DNA of 64,000 nt from positions 186,001 through 250,000 of the forward strand of contig CAVQDH010000012.1 of NCBI GenBank assembly GCA_963711215.1, given 5' to 3'. The first letter of the stretch is position 1. Every line of letters starts with the position of its first letter. This document shows, piece by piece, positions 8,393 to 18,187 of this stretch. The position numbers were made by a program, and so were the translations under genes. The DNA is from WHUA01 sp963711215. Lineage in GTDB: Bacteria > Pseudomonadota > Alphaproteobacteria > UBA8366. Under the pieces are notes generated by a model. The model ran no database searches. It was not told where the DNA came from and was given only the letters and a program-made list of their open reading frames with translations.

Positions 8393-8414
8393 TACTGACA
8401 GAACGCTGTCAGTA
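8393..8414. promoter_or_regulatory. palindromic operator between divergent WYL regulator and cupin-like gene
   Basis: TACTGACA (8393-8400), six bases GAACGC, then TGTCAGTA (8407-8414): a perfect 8 bp inverted repeat 37 bp upstream of the regulator start and about 100 bp upstream of the divergent gene. Spacing and symmetry suit a dimeric HTH regulator that represses itself and its neighbour. Binding is inferred. Confidence 0.65.
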
Positions 8415-8516
8415 ACCAGGGTCTATGATCGCTTCTTCAACGTGGAAGAAATGCGAGTAAGGCGATAGCAAGCCGTCTCGCTCGATGCTGAGCAAACATC
8501 AGTCCGGGAGAGAAGA

Positions 8517-8927
8517 ATGGCCTCAATGCACATTGATGTCGCGGCCATCAAGTGGACGTCCGGAGTTCCGTTTTATGGGCCAGACGCAGTTTACAATGGT
8601 AAGGACATCGTCCAGCTTAAAGTGCTGAGCGATCGCCGCGGTGAGGGTGGCGGCATTGCTTGGCTCGTCAAATTCCTGCCGCCGCCAGGCAAGCTAATCA
8701 AAATCGTCGCCGTCGCATTGTCGGATGAACATATTTTCAATCTAGAGGGCGGCCGCAGCAATAAAGCCGGGCAGCCCGCACGGGGCTCGGGCGGTTACGG
8801 TCTCAATTCCAAGGGGCAACCGCACAGCGCGATGATCGCGACCGAAACGGTGTCATTTATCGTTTACACAGGCGAGCCTGACGAGATCAAATCGATGGAT
8901 GTTGTCGACATAGGTGCCGGCGGGTGA
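8517..8927 (+). CDS. cupin-like (DUF4437/ChrR-type) protein
   Basis: A 136-residue soluble protein, MASMHIDVAAIKWTSGVPFYG onward, with SDRRGEGGGIAWLVKFLPPPGK near the start and a late beta-strand region (SAMIATETVSFIVYTGEPDE). Segment lengths and motifs fit a single small cupin barrel, but the metal-binding His cluster is weak, so catalytic activity is doubtful. AGAGAAG precedes the ATG. It is divergent from the WYL regulator and probably its target. The family assignment is moderate. Confidence 0.6.
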   Translation: MASMHIDVAAIKWTSGVPFYGPDAVYNGKDIVQLKVLSDRRGEGGGIAWLVKFLPPPGKLIKIVAVALSDEHIFNLEGGRSNKAGQPARGSGGYGLNSKGQPHSAMIATETVSFIVYTGEPDEIKSMDVVDIGAGG

Positions 8928-9004
8928 ATGGATCGCCCCGCCAAGATTGGTTATGCCCCAAAACCGCAAACCGATTCGCTGGGACTGCTGCGCCATCCCT
9001 GTAT

Positions 9005-9179
9005 TCACCCCAGCCAGTATACCCGCACGGCGGTATCGTGATAGAGCCTGGCCTTCTCGCTCGCCGGGCAGCCTTCGGTGACGCGCTTGAAGGAATTCCA
9101 CAGGATGCCGTAGCTGCAGCTGATCTTGTCCACCGGGAAGTTGCTTTCGAACATGCAGCGGTCGGCGCGGGCGCCGCTG
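9005..9179 (-). pseudogene. C-terminal remnant of an amidohydrolase (TIM-barrel metal-dependent hydrolase family)
   Basis: The minus strand reads DRCMFESNFPVDKISCSYG, then ILWNSFKRVTEGCPASEKAR, then LYHDTAVRVYWLG and a stop at 9005. This is the last ~55 residues of the amidohydrolases at 27492-28499 and 39832-40845, with roughly 85-90% DNA identity to the former by eye. The other ~280 residues are absent, and the Crp/Fnr gene's stop codon begins exactly where homology ends (9180-9182). This marks a recombination junction at the edge of the nar region. Confidence 0.75.
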
Positions 9180-9878
9180 TCATGCGGTCGGATCGTCGAT
9201 CAGCGCGGTCGGCTTGGCCAGGATTTCCAGGTCCTTGACGTTGCTCAGCGCGATGTCGGCGCCGTTCACGACGACTCCGTAGGGCGCCAGGGTGCCGAAG
9301 GCGCGCGACAGGTTCTCCGGCGTCATGCCGAGCAGCGCCGCAAGCGTGCGCTTGTCGATCTTGAGGGTAAGGCCGCCGTTGCCGCCCTGCCGCCCGTGCT
9401 CGCTCAGGAGGTAGTTCGCCAGCCGCTCCACCGACGTCCGCAGCTTGTGGTTCTTGAGCGATTTCACCATGTCGCGGTACCGCATGGACAGCTCGCCGAC
9501 GATCGACCGGGCGAAGTCGGCGTCGCGGGCGAAGATCGTCCGGATGTTTTCGCTGGGAACCATGAGAATGCGGGCCGGCGTCATCGTCCGCGCCGACATC
9601 AGGTAGGCCGCGTCGCCGAGCACCGCCGCCAAAATGAAGGTCGCGACCGGCTCGATGATCGCGGTCGTGGTCTCGCGGTTGTTCGCCGTGGCAAACAGCT
9701 CCACCGTGCCTTCCACGACGATATGCAGGAAATCGGCGGAATCCCCTTCGCTGATCAACTGCACCTGCGGCGGGAAACGCTGCAGATACGCCGCCTGCAT
9801 GAGCTCCTCGAAGTTCGCCTCTTCCATATGGCCAAACAATTCGAGCGCCCGCACGGCGGGCAGATCCTCTGGACGCAC
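9180..9878 (-). CDS. Crp/Fnr family transcriptional regulator, divergent from the nar operon
   Basis: A 232-residue regulator with an N-terminal cyclic-nucleotide-binding beta-roll (residues ~15-130, FPPQVQLISEGDSADFLHIV, then GDAAYL), a dimerisation helix, and a C-terminal HTH_Crp domain (~150-215; KIDKRTLAALLGMTPENLSR holds the recognition helix). It lacks the N-terminal cysteine cluster of true FNR, so it does not bind the oxygen-sensing 4Fe-4S cluster. It is more like DNR/NarR-type NO or nitrate/nitrite-responsive proteins. The TPENLSR recognition helix (E..SR) suits FNR-type TTGAT half-sites, and two such boxes lie in the gap to narK. Start GTG 9878 follows GGAGG closely; the start is somewhat uncertain. 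Confidence 0.88.
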   Translation of the reverse strand: MRPEDLPAVRALELFGHMEEANFEELMQAAYLQRFPPQVQLISEGDSADFLHIVVEGTVELFATANNRETTTAIIEPVATFILAAVLGDAAYLMSARTMTPARILMVPSENIRTIFARDADFARSIVGELSMRYRDMVKSLKNHKLRTSVERLANYLLSEHGRQGGNGGLTLKIDKRTLAALLGMTPENLSRAFGTLAPYGVVVNGADIALSNVKDLEILAKPTALIDDPTA

Positions 9879-9925
9879 GGCCTCCGTCCCCCTTCCCCTG
9901 TCCGCGTATGACGTCCGCGGACCAC

Positions 9926-9939
9926 TTGATAAATATCAA
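9926..9939. promoter_or_regulatory. FNR/DNR-type box, regulator-proximal
   Basis: TTGATAAATATCAA is a perfect match to the FNR consensus TTGAT-N4-ATCAA. It lies 48 bp upstream of the GTG of the Crp/Fnr gene on the minus strand and about 200 bp before narK, so it fits autoregulation or upstream co-activation of the nar operon. Confidence 0.8.
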
Positions 9940-10039
9940 TCACCAACCAACGAAAACATAATTAACGCCGGAATATTATCAATTTACCGCCTGACTTTCG
10001 CCAATTGCGATCTTGTTTTTGAGGAGTCTCGCCCGTCAG

Positions 10040-10053
10040 TTGATGTGAATCAA
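10040..10053. promoter_or_regulatory. FNR/DNR-type box upstream of narK
   Basis: TTGATGTGAATCAA is a second perfect TTGAT-N4-ATCAA site, about 90 bp before the narK start. This is a usual distance for an activator site that leaves room for the promoter and leader. It indicates anaerobic or NO/nitrate-linked activation of narK-GHJI by a Crp/Fnr protein, most simply the one encoded at 9180-9878. Confidence 0.82.
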
Positions 10054-10141
10054 GTCCCCTGCGTGATACCCGAACAACCATCCCGGCGACCAAAATGCAA
10101 CGGCCGCATTCTAGCCGCGCGGCCACGCGCAAAGAAGTGGG

Positions 10142-12899
10142 ATGACTATCATGAACGATCTCGACGGCGTCAGCGCCTCGCAGCAGAACCGTATTCTCGG
10201 CATGAGCACGCTGGCGTTCACCGTGTGTTTCGCGGTCTGGACGATCTTTTCCATCATCGGCGTCCGGATCAAGCAGGAGCTGGGCCTTTCCGACACGGAA
10301 TTCGGCCTGCTCGTCGGCACGCCGATCCTCACCGGCTCGCTGACCCGGATCTTCCTCGGCATCTGGACCGACCAATACGGCGGGCGGATCGTCTATATCC
10401 TGACGATGTTCACGGCGGCGATCGCGACCTTCCTGCTGTCGCACGCGACGACTTACGAGATGATCCTGCTCGCGGCGCTCGGCGTCGGCGTGGCCGGCGG
10501 CTCCTTCGCGGTCGGCATCGCCTATGTGTCGAAATGGTATCCCAAGGAGAAGCAGGGCACGGCGCTCGGCATCTTCGGCGTCGGCAATGTCGGCGCGGCG
10601 GTCACCAAGTTCTGCGCGCCCTTCGTGCTGGTCGCGTTCGGCTGGCAGACGGTGGCGCAGGTGTGGGCGTCCGTCCTGGTCGTGATCGCCATCGTCTTCT
10701 GGCTGGTGACCGAGGACGATCCGGAAACCAAGGCGCGGCGGGCGCGCGGCGAGCGCGCGCGGGGCACGCTGCTCCAGCTCGAGCCGCTCAAGAACCAGCA
10801 GGTCTGGCGTTTCGCGCTTTACTATTTCTTCGTCTTCGGCGGCTTCGTCGCGCTCGCGCTCTGGCTGCCGCGCTACATGATCGGCGTCTACCACCTCGAC
10901 ATCGAAAGCGCCGGCATGCTCGCGGCGATGTATTCCATCCCCGCCTCGGTGTTCCGCGCCTATGGCGGCTACCTCTCCGATCGCTACGGCGCGCGCACGA
11001 TCATGTACTGGACCTTCGGCGCGTCGATGGTCTGCCTGTTCATGCTGGCCTATCCGCAGACCGACTACGTGATCCACGGCATCCGGGGCGAGATCCACTT
11101 CTCGACCCAGATGGGGCTCGTGCCGTTCACCATCACGATCTTCGTGCTCGGCTTCTTCATGTCGCTCGGCAAGGCCGCGGTCTACAAGCACATTCCGGTC
11201 TACTACCCGGGCCATGTGGGCGCCGTCGGCGGGCTGGTCGGCATGATCGGCGGGCTCGGCGGCTTCGTCCTGCCGATCATGTTCGGCGTGATGAACGACC
11301 TGACGGGTGTCCCGACGGCCATTTTCATGCTGCTGTTCGGCCTGGTCGCCGCGACGGTGATCTGGATGCACATTTCGATCCGGCAGATGGAGCGCGAAGT
11401 CGCGGGCGGCATCCTGAAGGAGCTGCCGCCGCTCGCCGAGCTGCAGGGCGTGCATCGCCCGGCGGAGCACGCCGGCAAGATGGGGCCGCTGCTCACGGAC
11501 TGGCGGCCCGAGGACCCGGCCTTCTGGGAAAAGGAGGGCCGCCGCATCGCGGGGCGGAACCTGTGGATCTCGGTCCCCTGCCTGCTGCTGGCCTTCTCGG
11601 TCTGGCTCGTCTGGAGCGTGGTCGTCGCCAAGCTGCCGTCGATCGGCTTCAAGTACACGACCGACCAGCTGTTCTGGCTCGCCGCGCTGCCCGGCCTGTC
11701 GGGGGCGACGCTGCGCATCTTCTATTCCTTCATGGTGCCGATCTTCGGCGGCCGCCTGTGGACGACGCTGACCACGGCCTCGCTCCTCGTGCCGGCCTTC
11801 GGCATCGGCTACGCCGTGCAGGACCCGACGACGCCCTACTTCATCTTCCTGGTGCTGGCGCTGCTGTGCGGCCTCGGCGGCGGCAACTTCGCCTCGTCGA
11901 TGGCGAATATCAGCTTCTTCTATCCGAAGAGCGAAAAGGGCAACGCGCTCGCGCTCAACGCCGGGCTCGGCAATGCCGGCGTGAGCGTGATGCAGTTCCT
12001 CGTGCCGATCGTCGTCACCGCCGGCGTGTTCGGCGCTCTCGGCGGCGAGCCGCAAGCCGCGGCCGGCGGCACCAAGCTCTGGCTGCAAAATGCCGGCTTC
12101 GTCTGGGTGCCGTTCCTGATCGATCGCCACGGTCTTCGCCTGGTTCGGCATGAACGACATCGCCGAGGCGAAAGCGTCCTTCGCGGAGCAGGCGGTGATC
12201 TTCCAGCGCAAGCACAACTGGGTCATGTGCTGGCTCTACACCGGGACCTTCGGCTCGTTCATCGGCTATTCGGCGGGCTTCCCGCTGTTGGCGAAGACGC
12301 AGTTCCCGGACGTGAACTCGCTGCAATACGTCTTCCTCGGTCCCCTCGTCGGCGCGCTCAGCCGGGCGGCGACCGGCTGGATCTCGGACAAGTTCGGCGG
12401 CGGGCGCGTCACCTTCTGGACATTCCTGCTGATGATCGCCGCGGTCGGAGGCGTGCTCTACTTCCTCGGCGTCAAGGACCAGCCGGGCGCATTCTGGGGC
12501 TTCTTCGCGATGTTCCTGGTGCTGTTCTTCGCCACCGGCGTCGGCAACGCCTCCACCTTCCAGATGATCCCGATCATCATGCGCGAGGAGCTGGCGCGGC
12601 TGATGCCCAACATCGACCCGACACAGCGCCTGCGGCACGCGGAAAAGGAATCCGCCGCCATCATCGGCTTCACCTCGGCGATCGCGGCCTACGGCGCCTT
12701 CTTCATTCCGAAGGCCTATGGCACGTCGATCACCATGACCGGCGGACCGGCGGCGGCGCTGTGGGGCTTCCTCGTCTTCTACGTCACCTGCGCGCTCGTC
12801 ACCTGGTTCTTCTATACCCGGCGGGGCGGCCTGCTGCGCGGCGTGGAGGGACGGCATGACGACCAAAGGACGCCGGCGGCCACCGCGCCGGCCGAGTGA
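10142..12899 (+). CDS. narK: fused nitrate/nitrite transporter NarK1-NarK2, one frameshift
   Basis: Two complete MFS transporters in one polypeptide of ~918 residues. Residues ~1-430 are a NarK1-type unit (proton-linked nitrate uptake), and after a linker (~ELPPLAELQGVHRPAEHAG) residues ~465-905 are a NarK2-type unit (nitrate/nitrite exchange). NarK signatures are visible in the second half, e.g. GLGGGNFASSMANISFFYPK and NAGLGNAGVSVMQFLVP. Fused NarK1-NarK2 proteins with 24 helices are known in Paracoccus. An extra base near 12124 (ATCGATCGCC in place of ATCATCGCC) shifts the frame. The rest (FGMNDIAEAKAS onward) follows in the next frame and stops at 12897-12899. An ATG at 10151 is an alternative start. 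First gene of the nar operon. Confidence 0.92.
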
Positions 12900-12914
12900 C
12901 GGGAGAATAGACGC

Positions 12915-15900
12915 ATGAGCCTTCTCATCGATCGGCTGAACTTCTTCGCCAAGAAAAATGTCGGCGAGTTTTCCGGCGGCCACGGCGTGACCACGCGCGA
13001 GGATCGCAGCTGGGAGGACGGCTACCGCAAGCGCTGGCAGCACGACAAGATCGTGCGGTCGACGCATGGCGCGAACTGCACCGGCTCCTGCTCGTGGAAG
13101 ATCTACGTCAAGGGCGGCATCGTCACCTGGGAGACGCAGCAGACCGACTATCCGCGTACCCGGCCCGACCTGCCGAACCACGAGCCGCGCGGCTGCAGCC
13201 GGGGCGCCAGCTACAGCTGGTACCTCTATTCCGGCAACCGCGTGAAGTATCCGCTGGTCCGCGCACGCCTGGTCAAGCTGTGGCGCGAGGCGCGCAAGCT
13301 GCACGCCCCCGTCGCGGCCTGGCGGTCGATCGTGGAGGACCCGGTCAAGCGCGCGTCCTACACGAAGAAGCGGGGCCTCGGCGGCTTCGTCCGCGCGCAC
13401 TGGGACGAGGTGACCGAGATCATCGCCGCGGCCAACGCCTATACCGCGAAGGTCTACGGGCCCGATCGGGTGATCGGCTTCTCGCCGATCCCGGCGATGT
13501 CGATGGTGTCCTACGCCGCGGGCTCGCGCTACCTCTCGCTGCTCGGCGGCGTCTGCATGTCCTTCTACGACTGGTATTGCGACCTGCCGCCGTCGAGCCC
13601 GCAGACCTGGGGCGAGCAGACGGACGTGCCGGAGAGCGCCGACTGGTATAACTCCGGCTTCCTCATCCTCTGGGGCTCGAACGTGCCCCAGACGCGGACG
13701 CCGGACGCCCATTTCTATACCGAGGTGCGCTACAAGGGCGCCAAGAGCGTCGTCGTCAGCCCGGACTATTCCGAGGCGGCGAAATTCTCCGATCTCTGGC
13801 TGCATCCGAAACAGGGCACCGACGCCGCGCTCGCGCTGGCGATGGGCCATGTCATCCTGCGCGAGTTCCATATCGACCGGCAGGCCGAGTATTTCGAGGA
13901 CTACTGCCGCCGCTACACCGACATGCCGATGCTCGTCCGCCTGGTGAAGAAGGACGGCTACTACGTGCCGGAGCGCCTGCTGCGCGCGTCCGATATCCCG
14001 GGCGGGCTCGGCCAGACCAACAATCCGGACTGGAAGACCGTGGCGATGGACGGCGCGACCGGCCAGATCGTCGCGCCGACCGGCTCGGTCGGCTTCCGCT
14101 GGGGCGAGCAAGGCAAATGGAACCTGGAAGCCAAGGACGCGGACGGCAAGGAGACGAAGCTTCGCCTCAGCTTCATCCTCGACCAGGACCATGACGATGC
14201 GGTCGAGGTCGGCTTCCCCTATTTCGGCAACCGCGAGCACGACCATTTCAAGGGCACGGACCACCCGGACGTGCTGGTCCGCCGGGTGCCGATCCGCGAG
14301 ATCGAGACCAAGGAGGGCAGCGCCCTGGTGGCGACGGTGTTCGACCTGTTCGTCGCGAATTACGGCCTCGACCGCGGTCTCGGCGGCGAGCAGGTCGCGC
14401 GCAGCTACAGCGACGACGTGCCCTACACGCCGGCCTGGGCGGAGCGGATCACCGGCGTGCCGGCCGATCACATCGTGACCGTCGCGCGCGAGTTCGCGCT
14501 CAACGCCGAGAAGACCAAGGGCAAGTCGATGGTCATCCTCGGCGCGGGGCTCAATCACTGGTACCACATGGACATGGCCTACCGGGGGATCATCAATCTC
14601 CTGGTCATGTGCGGCTGCGTCGGGCAATCCGGCGGCGGCTGGTCGCATTACGTCGGACAGGAGAAGCTGCGGCCGCAGACCGGCTGGCTCCCCCTCGCCT
14701 TCGCGCTCGACTGGGGCCGCCCGCCGCGGCAGATGAACGCGACCTCGTTCTGGTATGCGCATACCGACCAGTGGCGCTACGAGACGCTGTCGGTCGACGA
14801 GATCCTGTCGCCGACCGCGCCGGCGGGGCCGTGGGACGGCGCGCTGATCGACTACAACGTCCGCGCCGAGCGCATGGGCTGGCTGCCCTCCGCGCCGCAG
14901 CTCGAGACCAACCCGCTGCTGGTCGCGCGCGCCGCCGCCGCCGCGGGCCAGGACCCGAAGGACTATGTCGTGGCGAAGCTCAAGTCGGGCGCGCTCAAGA
15001 TGTCCTGCGAGGATCCCGACGATCCCGTGAACTGGCCGCGCAACCTGTTCGTCTGGCGCTCCAACCTGCTCGGCTCGTCCGGCAAGGGGCACGAGTATTT
15101 CCTCAAGCACCTGCTCGGCACGTCGCATGGCGTGCAGGGCAAGGATCTTGGCGAAGACGGCGGCAGCAAGCCGCAAGAGGTCGCCTGGCACGACGAGGCG
15201 CCGCAGGGCAAGCTCGACCTCCTGGTGACCCTCGACTTCCGCATGTCCACGACCTGCGTCTATTCCGACATCGTTCTGCCGACCGCCACCTGGTACGAGA
15301 AGAACGATCTCAACACCTCGGACATGCACCCGTTCATCCACCCGCTGACCGCGGCGGTCGACCCGGTCTGGGAATGCCGCAGCGACTGGGAGATCTACAA
15401 GGCGATCGCCAAGAAGTTCTCCGACGTCGCGCCCGAGGTGCTGGGCGTCGAAAAGGACGTCGTCCTCGTCCCGATCCAGCACGACACGCCGGGCGAGATC
15501 GCCCAGGCCTTCGACGTCAAGGACTGGAAGCGCGGCGAGACGGCGCCGATCCCCGGCAAGACGATGCCGCAGATCGCGGTCGTCGAGCGCGACTACCCGA
15601 ATCTCTACAAGCGCTTCACGGCGCTCGGGCCGCTGATGGGCAAGCTCGGCAACGGCGGCAAGGGCATCTCCTGGAACACCGAGCACGAGGTCGAGAACCT
15701 GAAGCGCCTGAACGGCGAAGTGATCGAGGACGGGCCGACCAAGGGCATGCCGGCGATCCTGACCGACATCGACGCGACCGAGGTCATCCTGATGCTGGCG
15801 CCGGAGACCAACGGCGAGGTCGCGGTCAAGGCGTGGGAAGCGCTCGGCAAGAACACCGGCCGCGACCACACCCACCTCGCCGTGCCGAAGGAGGACGAGA

Positions 15901-16661
15901 AGATCCGCTTCCGCGACGTCGTCGCGCAGCCGCGCAAGATCATCTCGTCGCCGACCTGGTCGGGGATCGAGTCCGAGAAGGTCTGCTACAACGCCGGCTA
16001 CACCAACGTGCACGAGCTGATCCCCTGGCGCACGCTCTCCGGCCGCCAGCAGCTCTACCAGGATCACCTCTGGATGCGGGCCTTCGGCGAGGGCCTCTGC
16101 GTCTACCGCCCGCCGATCGACACCAAGACGGTGAAGCCGGTGATCGATGCGAAGGCGAACGGACAGCCGCAGATCGTGCTCAACTTCATCACGCCGCACC
16201 AGAAATGGGGCATCCACTCGACCTACACGGACAACCTGCTGATGCTGACGCTCAGCCGCGGCGGGCCGATCGTCTGGATGAGCGAGGTCGACGCCGCCAA
16301 GGCCGGCATCAAGGACAACGACTGGGTCGAGGCCTACAACACCAACGGCGCGCTGGTCGCGCGCGCGGTCGTCTCCCAGCGCATGAAGGAAGGCACCCTC
16401 TACATGTATCACGCGCAGGAGAAGATCGTGAACGTGCCCGGATCGGAGGTGACCGGCCAGCGCGGCGGCATCCACAACTCGGTCACCCGCACGGTGGTCA
16501 AGCCGACCCACATGATCGGCGGCTACGCGCAGCAGTCCTACGGCTTCAATTACTACGGCACGGTCGGCTCGAACCGCGACGAGTTCGTCATCGTCCGCAA
16601 GATGGAAAACGTCGACTGGCTCGAACGGCCGGCGCATGACTCCCTGGAGGCAGCAGAATGA
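12915..16661 (+). CDS. narG: respiratory nitrate reductase, alpha subunit
   Basis: Catalytic Mo-bisMGD subunit of the membrane-bound NarGHI complex, reducing nitrate to nitrite on the cytoplasmic side. 1248 residues, full length, no frame break. The FS0 4Fe-4S cluster ligands are His51, Cys55, Cys59 and Cys94 (STHGANCTGSCSW, PRGCSRGASYSW). The molybdenum ligand Asp223 is in WYCDLPPSSPQTWGEQTD. There is no twin-arginine signal, as expected for cytoplasm-facing NarG. GGGAGAA precedes the ATG, and narK ends 15 bp upstream. The stop overlaps narH as ATGA. Confidence 0.98.
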   Translation: MSLLIDRLNFFAKKNVGEFSGGHGVTTREDRSWEDGYRKRWQHDKIVRSTHGANCTGSCSWKIYVKGGIVTWETQQTDYPRTRPDLPNHEPRGCSRGASYSWYLYSGNRVKYPLVRARLVKLWREARKLHAPVAAWRSIVEDPVKRASYTKKRGLGGFVRAHWDEVTEIIAAANAYTAKVYGPDRVIGFSPIPAMSMVSYAAGSRYLSLLGGVCMSFYDWYCDLPPSSPQTWGEQTDVPESADWYNSGFLILWGSNVPQTRTPDAHFYTEVRYKGAKSVVVSPDYSEAAKFSDLWLHPKQGTDAALALAMGHVILREFHIDRQAEYFEDYCRRYTDMPMLVRLVKKDGYYVPERLLRASDIPGGLGQTNNPDWKTVAMDGATGQIVAPTGSVGFRWGEQGKWNLEAKDADGKETKLRLSFILDQDHDDAVEVGFPYFGNREHDHFKGTDHPDVLVRRVPIREIETKEGSALVATVFDLFVANYGLDRGLGGEQVARSYSDDVPYTPAWAERITGVPADHIVTVAREFALNAEKTKGKSMVILGAGLNHWYHMDMAYRGIINLLVMCGCVGQSGGGWSHYVGQEKLRPQTGWLPLAFALDWGRPPRQMNATSFWYAHTDQWRYETLSVDEILSPTAPAGPWDGALIDYNVRAERMGWLPSAPQLETNPLLVARAAAAAGQDPKDYVVAKLKSGALKMSCEDPDDPVNWPRNLFVWRSNLLGSSGKGHEYFLKHLLGTSHGVQGKDLGEDGGSKPQEVAWHDEAPQGKLDLLVTLDFRMSTTCVYSDIVLPTATWYEKNDLNTSDMHPFIHPLTAAVDPVWECRSDWEIYKAIAKKFSDVAPEVLGVEKDVVLVPIQHDTPGEIAQAFDVKDWKRGETAPIPGKTMPQIAVVERDYPNLYKRFTALGPLMGKLGNGGKGISWNTEHEVENLKRLNGEVIEDGPTKGMPAILTDIDATEVILMLAPETNGEVAVKAWEALGKNTGRDHTHLAVPKEDEKIRFRDVVAQPRKIISSPTWSGIESEKVCYNAGYTNVHELIPWRTLSGRQQLYQDHLWMRAFGEGLCVYRPPIDTKTVKPVIDAKANGQPQIVLNFITPHQKWGIHSTYTDNLLMLTLSRGGPIVWMSEVDAAKAGIKDNDWVEAYNTNGALVARAVVSQRMKEGTLYMYHAQEKIVNVPGSEVTGQRGGIHNSVTRTVVKPTHMIGGYAQQSYGFNYYGTVGSNRDEFVIVRKMENVDWLERPAHDSLEAAE

Positions 16662-18187
16662 AGATACGGGCGCAAATCGGCATGGTGCTGAACCTCGACA
16701 AGTGCATCGGGTGCCACACCTGCTCCGTCACCTGCAAGAACGTCTGGACCAACCGCGAAGGCATGGAATACGCCTGGTTCAACAACGTCGAGACCAAGCC
16801 GGGCATCGGCTATCCCAAGGAATGGGAGAACCAGAAGCGCTGGAACGGCGGCTGGGTGCGCACCGGCAACGGCCGGCTGCGCCCCAAGATGGGCGCGAAA
16901 TGGCGCATCCTGGCGAAGATCTTCGCCAACCCGGACCTGCCCGAGATCGACGACTATTACGAGCCCTTCACCTTCGACTACGAGCATCTGCAGACGGCGC
17001 CGGAGCTCGAGGCCTCGCCCACGGCGCGGCCGCGCTCGCTGATCACCGGCGAGCGGATGGAGAAGATCGAGTGGGGCCCGAACTGGGAGGAGATCCTCGG
17101 CGGCGAGTTCGCCAAGCGCTCGCAGGACTACAACTTCGAAGGCGTCGAGAAGGAGATCTACGGCGCCTTCGAGAACACCTTCATGATGTACCTGCCGCGG
17201 CTCTGCGAGCACTGCCTCAACCCGACCTGCGTCGCCGCCTGCCCGTCCGGCGCGATCTACAAGCGCGAGGAAGACGGCATCGTCCTGATCGACCAGGAGA
17301 AATGCCGCGGCTGGCGGATGTGCGTGTCGGGCTGCCCGTACAAGAAGATCTATTACAACTGGTCGACCGGCAAGTCGGAGAAGTGCATCTTCTGCTATCC
17401 GCGCATCGAGGCGGGCCAGCCGACCGTGTGCTCGGAGACCTGCGTCGGCCGCATCCGCTATCTCGGCGTGCTGCTCTACGACGCCGACCGGATCGCCGAG
17501 GCCGCGGCCGCGCCGGACACGCAAGACCTCTACCAGGCGCAGCTCGACATCTTCCTCGATCCCAACGATCCGGAGATCGCCGCCCAGGCGCTGGCCGACG
17601 GCGTGCCGGAGGCCTGGCTCGAGGCGGCGCGGCGCTCGCCGGTGCGCAAGATGGCGATGGAATGGAAGGTCGCCTTCCCGCTGCATCCGGAATACCGCAC
17701 CCTGCCGATGGTCTGGTACGTGCCGCCGCTGTCGCCGATCCAGTCGGCCGCGGAGGCCGGCAAGATCGGCGTCGACGGCGCGATGCCGGACGTCCGCAGC
17801 CTGCGCATCCCGCTGCGCTATCTCGCCAACCTGCTGACCGCGGGCAAGGAGGAGCCGGTCGCGCACGGCCTGGAGCGCATGCTGGCGATGCGCGCCTACA
17901 TGCGGGCGAAGACGATCGACGGCGTGATCGACGAAGGCATCGCCGCGCAGGTCGGCCTGACGCCGGCGCAGATCGAGGACATGTACCACATCATGGCGAT
18001 CGCCAATTACGAGGACCGCTTCGTCATTCCGACCAGCCACCGCGAGATCGGCGAGGACGCCTACGAGCTGCGCGGCTCCTGCGGCTTCAGCTTCGGCAAC
18101 GGCTGCTCGGGCGGCACGAGCGGCAGCAACCTCTTCGGCGCGCCGCGCAAGAAGACAGTCGAGACGCCGACGGAGATGATCCGATGA
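16658..18187 (+). CDS. narH: respiratory nitrate reductase, beta subunit
   Basis: Electron-transfer subunit carrying three 4Fe-4S clusters and one 3Fe-4S cluster between NarI haems and NarG. 509 residues. Cluster motifs: CIGCHTCSVTC (Cys16-Cys26), CEHCLNPTCVAACP, CRGWRMCVSGCP (Trp replacing a ligand, the 3Fe-4S site) and CIFCYPRI followed by CSETCVGR. The C-terminal NarH dimer/anchor region (GSCGFSFGNGCSGG) is present. Start ATG overlaps the narG stop; the stop overlaps the narJ start. Confidence 0.98.
   Translation: MKIRAQIGMVLNLDKCIGCHTCSVTCKNVWTNREGMEYAWFNNVETKPGIGYPKEWENQKRWNGGWVRTGNGRLRPKMGAKWRILAKIFANPDLPEIDDYYEPFTFDYEHLQTAPELEASPTARPRSLITGERMEKIEWGPNWEEILGGEFAKRSQDYNFEGVEKEIYGAFENTFMMYLPRLCEHCLNPTCVAACPSGAIYKREEDGIVLIDQEKCRGWRMCVSGCPYKKIYYNWSTGKSEKCIFCYPRIEAGQPTVCSETCVGRIRYLGVLLYDADRIAEAAAAPDTQDLYQAQLDIFLDPNDPEIAAQALADGVPEAWLEAARRSPVRKMAMEWKVAFPLHPEYRTLPMVWYVPPLSPIQSAAEAGKIGVDGAMPDVRSLRIPLRYLANLLTAGKEEPVAHGLERMLAMRAYMRAKTIDGVIDEGIAAQVGLTPAQIEDMYHIMAIANYEDRFVIPTSHREIGEDAYELRGSCGFSFGNGCSGGTSGSNLFGAPRKKTVETPTEMIR

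Noticed and set aside
12015..16637. A 1540-codon open frame antisense to narG and narK
   Set aside because: It is the mirror of GC-rich coding DNA: Arg/Ala/Asp-rich with no domain, while the plus strand encodes complete NarG and NarK.
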